A stretch of 5,228 nt of DNA from Pseudomonadota bacterium (lineage in GTDB: Bacteria > Pseudomonadota > Alphaproteobacteria > Azospirillales > Azospirillaceae): positions 1-5,228 of the forward strand of contig JAEYOB010000815.1 of NCBI GenBank assembly GCA_023412175.1, in the 5' to 3' direction. Positions 1-5,228 of the stretch are shown here, in pieces (the stretch's first letter is position 1; the number at the start of each line of letters is the position of its first letter). The notes under the pieces are model-generated. The model had not been told where the DNA came from. It searched no databases and saw nothing but the letters and a program-made list of their open reading frames with translations. The position numbers and the translations under genes are program-made.

Positions 1-132
1 GGGAGCGAAGGTGCCGTGCGCTCGGACTGGGCCACGGCCGAGATGCTGGACGCCGCCAGCCGGCTTGCCCGGGAAGCCGCACACCTCGACACGGAGGTGG
101 ACGGCTTCATCCGGCGGGTAAGAGAGGGCTGA
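1..132 (+). CDS. Methyl-accepting chemotaxis protein, C-terminal fragment
   Basis: The frame is open from the first base and ends at a TGA, giving the last 43 residues of a protein that starts outside the window. The pattern is the usual end of a chemoreceptor signalling domain: a helix with small and charged heptad residues (EMLDAASRLAREAAHL), then TEVDGFIRRVREG, matching the family consensus 'A..L...A..L..EV..Fl..VR'. In this family the C-terminal helix returns along the cytoplasmic four-helix bundle that carries methylation sites and contacts CheA and CheW. No ligand domain or membrane segment is visible, so its signal is unknown. There is no sign that it shares a transcript with the next gene, which starts 426 bases away. 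An unrelated coiled-coil protein is possible but less likely. Confidence 0.72.
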   Translation, partial: GSEGAVRSDWATAEMLDAASRLAREAAHLDTEVDGFIRRVREG

Positions 133-203
133 CGATACTTTGGTGCACAACTCGGCAATCTGACGATTTCCGCCCTGATATGCTGGTGATCAAGCGACCT
201 TAT

Positions 204-253
204 GGGAGACGGGCATGCCCAAGCTGGTCATGATGGTAAGTGTCTGCCCGTAG
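204..253 (+). other. Ribosome binding site and 12-codon frame, possible gene remnant or leader
   Basis: GGGAG at 204-208 stands 6 bases before an ATG at 215, a normal bacterial initiation arrangement. The frame reads MPKLVMMVSVCP and stops at a TAG at 251-253. The hydrophobic start looks like the first strand of an ordinary protein, so this may be what is left of a disrupted gene, or a leader peptide, or chance. No continuation in another phase is recognisable downstream. Confidence 0.2.
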
Positions 254-473
254 CAGTCACGCGCTGAACTCCTGGGGCGCGAGCCGCTTCAGGCGCCTGG
301 AGAGGATCGAGATGAAGGCCATCTCTGGACGAAAGCGACGAGGCGCTCCTTCGTCCCCTTCCGCAGCACCGCTACCAGCGGCTTCTGGCGGCAAGCGGTC
401 GATCGATGGAACGTCAGGACGGGCCGGCGACCGGGTCCGCGCGACGGGACGTGACAACAAGACCGGCTGTTAA

Positions 474-480
474 GAGGAGA
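474..480 (+). promoter_or_regulatory. Purine-rich ribosome binding site upstream of the DUF3182 gene
   Basis: GAGGAGA is the best Shine-Dalgarno match between the chemoreceptor and the DUF3182 gene, but it lies about 80 bases before the DUF3182 ATG at 559. It is 11 bases from a GTG at 492, which opens a 54-codon frame ending at 656. It is 22 bases from an ATG at 503, which opens a 19-codon frame whose TGA (560-562) overlaps the DUF3182 start as ATGA. It could drive a short leader translated into the gene, or be coincidental. Confidence 0.3.
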
Positions 481-558
481 TCTGCAGCCCCGTGGAACAC
501 TCATGCGACGGCGGTGCCTGTGGGGGACGGCCCAGTGGCCACGTAACTTGCCGACACA

Positions 559-1719
559 ATGAAACAGCGGAAGGCGCCTACAGGGAGTTCCGCACACAAG
601 CCCCCACCATCACGGTGGGGCTCGGTCGTGTATTGGCCCGGCGAGCACAGCTATGAGCGCAGCCATGAACGGGTCACCCACATAGAAATTGCCAAGAGGC
701 TGGCGGCGCTCAAGAGGTATGAGAGCATACGCACCTTCGACCGCGCAACGCATGCTCCTGGGCCGGTCTATTTCCTGCCATCCGATACGCTCACCAGTGT
801 GGCAGAGGCAAAGGCACTGGGCATCCGCGGCGAGCATGACCTGTTTGGCGGTGTCGTACCGTACCCCTTCGTCGCGACCAAGATCATCACCCACCGGCTC
901 TTAAGCCCCGACGCTGACGCGCCGGTCGGCTGGTCTGCCGAGATTGGGCGGCAGATACAGAATGTCGTCCTCCGGGGCTTTTCCGCCTTTTCGCGCGATG
1001 ACGCGAAACAAGCTGTCTTCCACCTTCTCAAGTACGGGCCGGTGCGCGTCAAGTCGGTGCGGGAAAGCGGCGGGCGTGGACAAGCCGTCGTTCACAACGC
1101 TGCTGAACTGGAGAAGGTGCTCGACGCCGTTGATCCCGCCGAACTGTCACAGTGCGGCCTTGTCCTTGAGGAGGATCTCACCGATGTGACGACCCGCAGC
1201 GTCGGTCAAGTGCGCGTCGCCGAACTCGTAGCGAGCTACTGGGGCACGCAACGCCTGACGCTGGACAATGGAGGGGCGCTCGTCTACGGCGGGTCGGAGC
1301 TGACGGTGGTGCCCGGCGGGTTCAATACACTTCTTGGCCTCGATCTTCCGGACGCGGTCCGGCTGGCTGTGGTACAGGCATGTGCCTATGACGCCGCTGC
1401 GACGGCGTGTTTCCCAAGCTTCTTCGCCTCGCGGCGCAACTACGACATCGTCCAAGGGTTAGACTGGCGTGGGCGGCCACGCTCTGGAGTACTCGAACAG
1501 TCATGGCGCGTTGGCGGGGCCAGCAGTGCGGAGATCGCTGCGCTGGAGGCGTTCCGGGCCGCCCCGGGGCTGCCGTCCATCCGCGCCACCTGCGTCGAGG
1601 TCTATGGGGAGAGCGAAATACCACGCTCCAACGCAACCGTGTATTTCCGCGGGTTGGATGAGCGGGTTGGCTTCATTACCAAGTACACGCTGGTTGAGGG
1701 CCATGGTAACACGCGATGA
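559..1719 (+). CDS. DUF3182 family protein, ATP-grasp-like
   Basis: This 386-residue protein matches my memory of DUF3182, a proteobacterial family of unknown function and about this length. Recognisable family segments are the AKRLAALK helix (45-52), DLFGGVVPYPFVATKIITH (94-112), VRVKSVRESGGRGQ (162-175), GLVLEEDLTDVTT (200-212), VGQVRV (215-220) and SGVLEQSWRVGGAS (309-322). A Lys followed by a Gly-rich turn, then an acidic EED strand and a late E-Q-x-x-R stretch, resembles the ATP-binding elements of ATP-grasp ligases; this is inference, not established for the family. No signal peptide or membrane segment is seen, so it is probably cytoplasmic. An in-frame TAA at 544-546 limits the start. 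The ATG at 559 has no Shine-Dalgarno directly before it, and homology seems to begin near residue 21, so GTG 628 behind GGTGGGG (614-620) is an alternative. Its end overlaps the hydrolase gene. Confidence 0.87.
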   Translation: MKQRKAPTGSSAHKPPPSRWGSVVYWPGEHSYERSHERVTHIEIAKRLAALKRYESIRTFDRATHAPGPVYFLPSDTLTSVAEAKALGIRGEHDLFGGVVPYPFVATKIITHRLLSPDADAPVGWSAEIGRQIQNVVLRGFSAFSRDDAKQAVFHLLKYGPVRVKSVRESGGRGQAVVHNAAELEKVLDAVDPAELSQCGLVLEEDLTDVTTRSVGQVRVAELVASYWGTQRLTLDNGGALVYGGSELTVVPGGFNTLLGLDLPDAVRLAVVQACAYDAAATACFPSFFASRRNYDIVQGLDWRGRPRSGVLEQSWRVGGASSAEIAALEAFRAAPGLPSIRATCVEVYGESEIPRSNATVYFRGLDERVGFITKYTLVEGHGNTR

Positions 1720-2509
1720 CAGCATCGATATTGCGGTCGACGATCAGCACATCGCCGGCACCCTGGTGACACCGGCGACGGTCGTTCCCGGATTTCTGTT
1801 CGTGCACGGTTGGAGCGGCAGCCAGGAGCAGTATTTGGCGCGCGCCCGCGAGATTGCCGCTCTGGGCTGCGTCTGCCTGACCTTCGATCTCCGCGGTCAT
1901 GCCCGCACCGACGCACAGTACGAGACCGTCACGCGCGAGGACAACCTGCGCGACGTCCTTGCCGCGTACGACATTCTGGTCAGCCAGCGGAGCGTCGATC
2001 CGGCGGCGATCGCCATTGTGGGCAGCAGCTACGGCGGCTATCTGGCGGCGATCCTCAGTTCATTACGGCCCGTTCGGTGGCTCGCCTTGCGCGTCCCGGC
2101 GCTCTACAAGGATGAGGACTGGAGGGCGCCGAAGCGGCAGCTCGACCGGAACGAACTGGCCACCTACCGGCGCGGTCCTGTGGACGCTACCGAAAACCGG
2201 GCGCTCAAAGCGTGCGCAGCGTTCGAGGGCGACGTGCTCATTGTGGAATCCGAGCATGACGACATCGTGCCGCACCCGGTTATTGCGAATTACACTGCCG
2301 CGTTCGGCAAGGCCCATTCCCTAACCTATCGTGTCATCGCGGGCGCGGACCATGGCATTTCGGACGAGCGCTGGCAGCAGGCCTACACCTCGCTCCTCGT
2401 CACCTGGGCGGCGGAGATGGTGCTGGGCGCTCGGGAGGGAGGTGCCGCTCCAGAGGTGCACACGCATTTGAAGCCGTCCCCACAGAGAGGGCCAGCGCGT
2501 CCGGCCTGA
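1703..2509 (+). CDS. Alpha/beta hydrolase fold protein
   Basis: A 268-residue serine hydrolase with all the expected elements. The oxyanion-loop motif HGWSGSQ is at 35-41, and the strand and turn before helix B, LTFDLRGHA, is at 59-67. The nucleophile elbow GSSYGG (107-112) places Ser109 in GxSxG. ESEHDDIVP (182-190) supplies the acid, most likely Asp186, and GADHGIS (214-220) supplies His217. A cap-like insertion with RAPKRQLDRNELATYRR lies between the nucleophile and the acid. The last 25 or so residues are polar and probably disordered. There is no signal peptide, so it is likely cytoplasmic. The frame extends upstream, but ATG 1703 is chosen because it overlaps the DUF3182 stop by 17 bases, and the domain starts right after it. 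The motifs resemble COG1073-type esterases and S9-like acyl or peptidyl hydrolases; the substrate cannot be read. GAGGG at 1696-1700 is too close to the ATG for normal initiation, which favours coupling. Confidence 0.9.
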   Translation: MVTRDDSIDIAVDDQHIAGTLVTPATVVPGFLFVHGWSGSQEQYLARAREIAALGCVCLTFDLRGHARTDAQYETVTREDNLRDVLAAYDILVSQRSVDPAAIAIVGSSYGGYLAAILSSLRPVRWLALRVPALYKDEDWRAPKRQLDRNELATYRRGPVDATENRALKACAAFEGDVLIVESEHDDIVPHPVIANYTAAFGKAHSLTYRVIAGADHGISDERWQQAYTSLLVTWAAEMVLGAREGGAAPEVHTHLKPSPQRGPARPA

Positions 2510-2646
2510 GCGTCTATCCCCGCCCCATTGCCCCTTTTCACAACAGATGCGGGCTCGCCGGCCGCTCCCCTTTTGCCACATCGGTGGCGGCAGTTCCTGA
2601 CCCGAAGCAAACCTGAACGACAGGCGCCGCTTCCAGGCGATAGTCG
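2510..2646. other. Convergent intergenic spacer
   Basis: The hydrolase and the DUF4242 gene end facing each other across 137 bases. I expected a bidirectional terminator but see no strong stem followed by a T run. The stretch around 2551-2574 is GC-rich and ends in TTTT, yet its best pairing has internal mismatches. Termination may be Rho-dependent. Confidence 0.5.
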
Positions 2647-2919
2647 CTAATGCGGCATGCCGTTGGTCGTCGGCTCGAGCACGTCGGCCAGCCACATGTC
2701 CTCAAACCGTGCCCCGGCCTCGCGCTGAACCTCGCGCACGCTCTGCATATCGGCCGCTTCGTACTCGCAGACCATGCGCCGCCGGTCCTGCGACCAGTAG
2801 CTGCGAAGCCACCGCACCTTGTAAAGATCCAGGCACGGTGCCATGCGGTCCTCAACCCCGCGCAGCTCAGCCTGGGTGAGTGGCGGGTCGAACCGCCTGA
2901 CGACGATGATCTTGGCCAT
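2647..2919 (-). CDS. DUF4242 (SCO4226-like nickel-binding) protein
   Basis: A 90-residue protein starting MAKIIVVRRFDPPLT. It shows the DUF4242 pattern: a first beta strand with VxRRF, a helix LTQAELRGVEDRM, the block VRWLRSYWSQDRRRMVCEYEA (residues 38-58) with its W-L-R-S-Y and C-E-Y-E-A signatures, and a helix SVREVQREAGARFEDMW. The family has a ferredoxin-like fold. The one characterised member I know, Streptomyces coelicolor SCO4226, binds nickel as a dimer, but most members are uncharacterised, so metal binding here is inferred. The frame is open further upstream, but the ATG at 2919 is clearly the start: GGGAGA (2928-2933) lies 8 bases before it and the family N-terminus coincides. It follows the ATPase gene by 19 bases on the same strand and is almost certainly co-transcribed. 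The final 10 residues after WLADVLE look like an unstructured tail. Confidence 0.85.
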   Translation of the reverse strand: MAKIIVVRRFDPPLTQAELRGVEDRMAPCLDLYKVRWLRSYWSQDRRRMVCEYEAADMQSVREVQREAGARFEDMWLADVLEPTTNGMPH

Positions 2920-2927
2920 GTTCGGTG

Positions 2928-2933
2928 TCTCCC
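2928..2933 (-). promoter_or_regulatory. Ribosome binding site of the DUF4242 gene
   Basis: Read on the - strand this is GGGAGA, 8 bases before the ATG and inside the 19-base gap after the ATPase stop codon. It fixes the DUF4242 start and shows that this gene can be initiated independently within the operon. Confidence 0.75.
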
Positions 2934-2938
2934 GGGAG

Positions 2939-5228
<2,290 letters not shown>

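Larger units (their letters stand above)
133..558. other. Intergenic region without a supportable gene
   Basis: These 426 bases separate the chemoreceptor from the DUF3182 gene. Both strands contain short open frames, but they overlap each other in several phases, are rich in Arg, Ser, Pro and Gly as GC-rich noncoding frames are, and resemble no family I recognise. I looked for the end of a transposase, a tRNA, a hairpin followed by a T run, and IS-like terminal repeats, and found nothing convincing. The visible structure is a ribosome binding site before a 12-codon frame near 215, a 10-base palindrome (CAGGCGCCTG, 290-299), and a purine-rich site at 474-480. The promoter of the DUF3182 gene probably lies here, but I cannot place its boxes. 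Confidence 0.6.

Noticed and set aside
257..597. Possible transposase remnant on the - strand in the intergenic region
   Set aside because: Short pieces such as MAFISILSRRLKRL look superficially like insertion-sequence protein ends, but no catalytic motif, matching frame or terminal inverted repeat supports it.
1469..1702. Upstream extension of the hydrolase frame as its N-terminus
   Set aside because: These 78 codons lie entirely inside the DUF3182 gene in another phase and are Arg/Ser/Pro-rich, while the hydrolase fold begins directly after the ATG at 1703.
2551..2574. Candidate intrinsic terminator after the hydrolase
   Set aside because: GC-rich sequence followed by TTTT is present, but the stem has adjacent mismatches and only short paired segments, so it would be weak.

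Overview
The window is uniformly GC-rich. It carries three transcription blocks that face each other: a chemoreceptor tail and a two-gene block on the + strand, and a two-gene block on the - strand. High GC, the chemoreceptor C-terminus and the presence of a DUF3182 protein fit a proteobacterium, most likely an alphaproteobacterium of the Azospirillum/Rhodospirillales kind. That placement comes from general resemblance, not a search. The window begins and ends inside genes and has a run of 30 G near its right edge, so it may be a short contig rather than a slice of a finished chromosome.

Layout. Positions 1-132 are the last 43 codons of a methyl-accepting chemotaxis protein. Positions 133-558 hold no gene I can support; there is a well-formed ribosome binding site leading into a 12-codon reading frame, and a second purine-rich site in front of short frames that run into the next gene. 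Positions 559-1719 encode a DUF3182 family protein with segments that look ATP-grasp-like. Its end overlaps by 17 bases the start of an alpha/beta hydrolase (1703-2509) with a complete Ser-Asp-His triad. The two look translationally coupled and probably act together, perhaps as a ligase-like enzyme with a hydrolase; their substrate is unknown.

After a 137-base convergent spacer (2510-2646) comes a - strand operon. It is transcribed from the right edge: a large STAND/AAA_16-type ATPase (2939 to beyond 5228) followed 19 bases later by a 90-residue DUF4242 protein, the family of the Streptomyces nickel-binding protein SCO4226. The ATPase has Walker A and B motifs, the winged-helix region typical of cyclase- and SARP-linked ATPases, and a long alanine-rich helical-repeat tail with no C-terminal DNA-binding domain. 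Its frame stays open to the window edge through a proline-rich linker, so its N-terminal effector domain lies outside the window. The proline linker coincides with the 30-base G run, whose length is doubtful.

The points that deserve most attention are the coupled DUF3182-hydrolase pair, the ATPase-DUF4242 operon, and the suspect homopolymer that hides the N-terminal domain of the ATPase.
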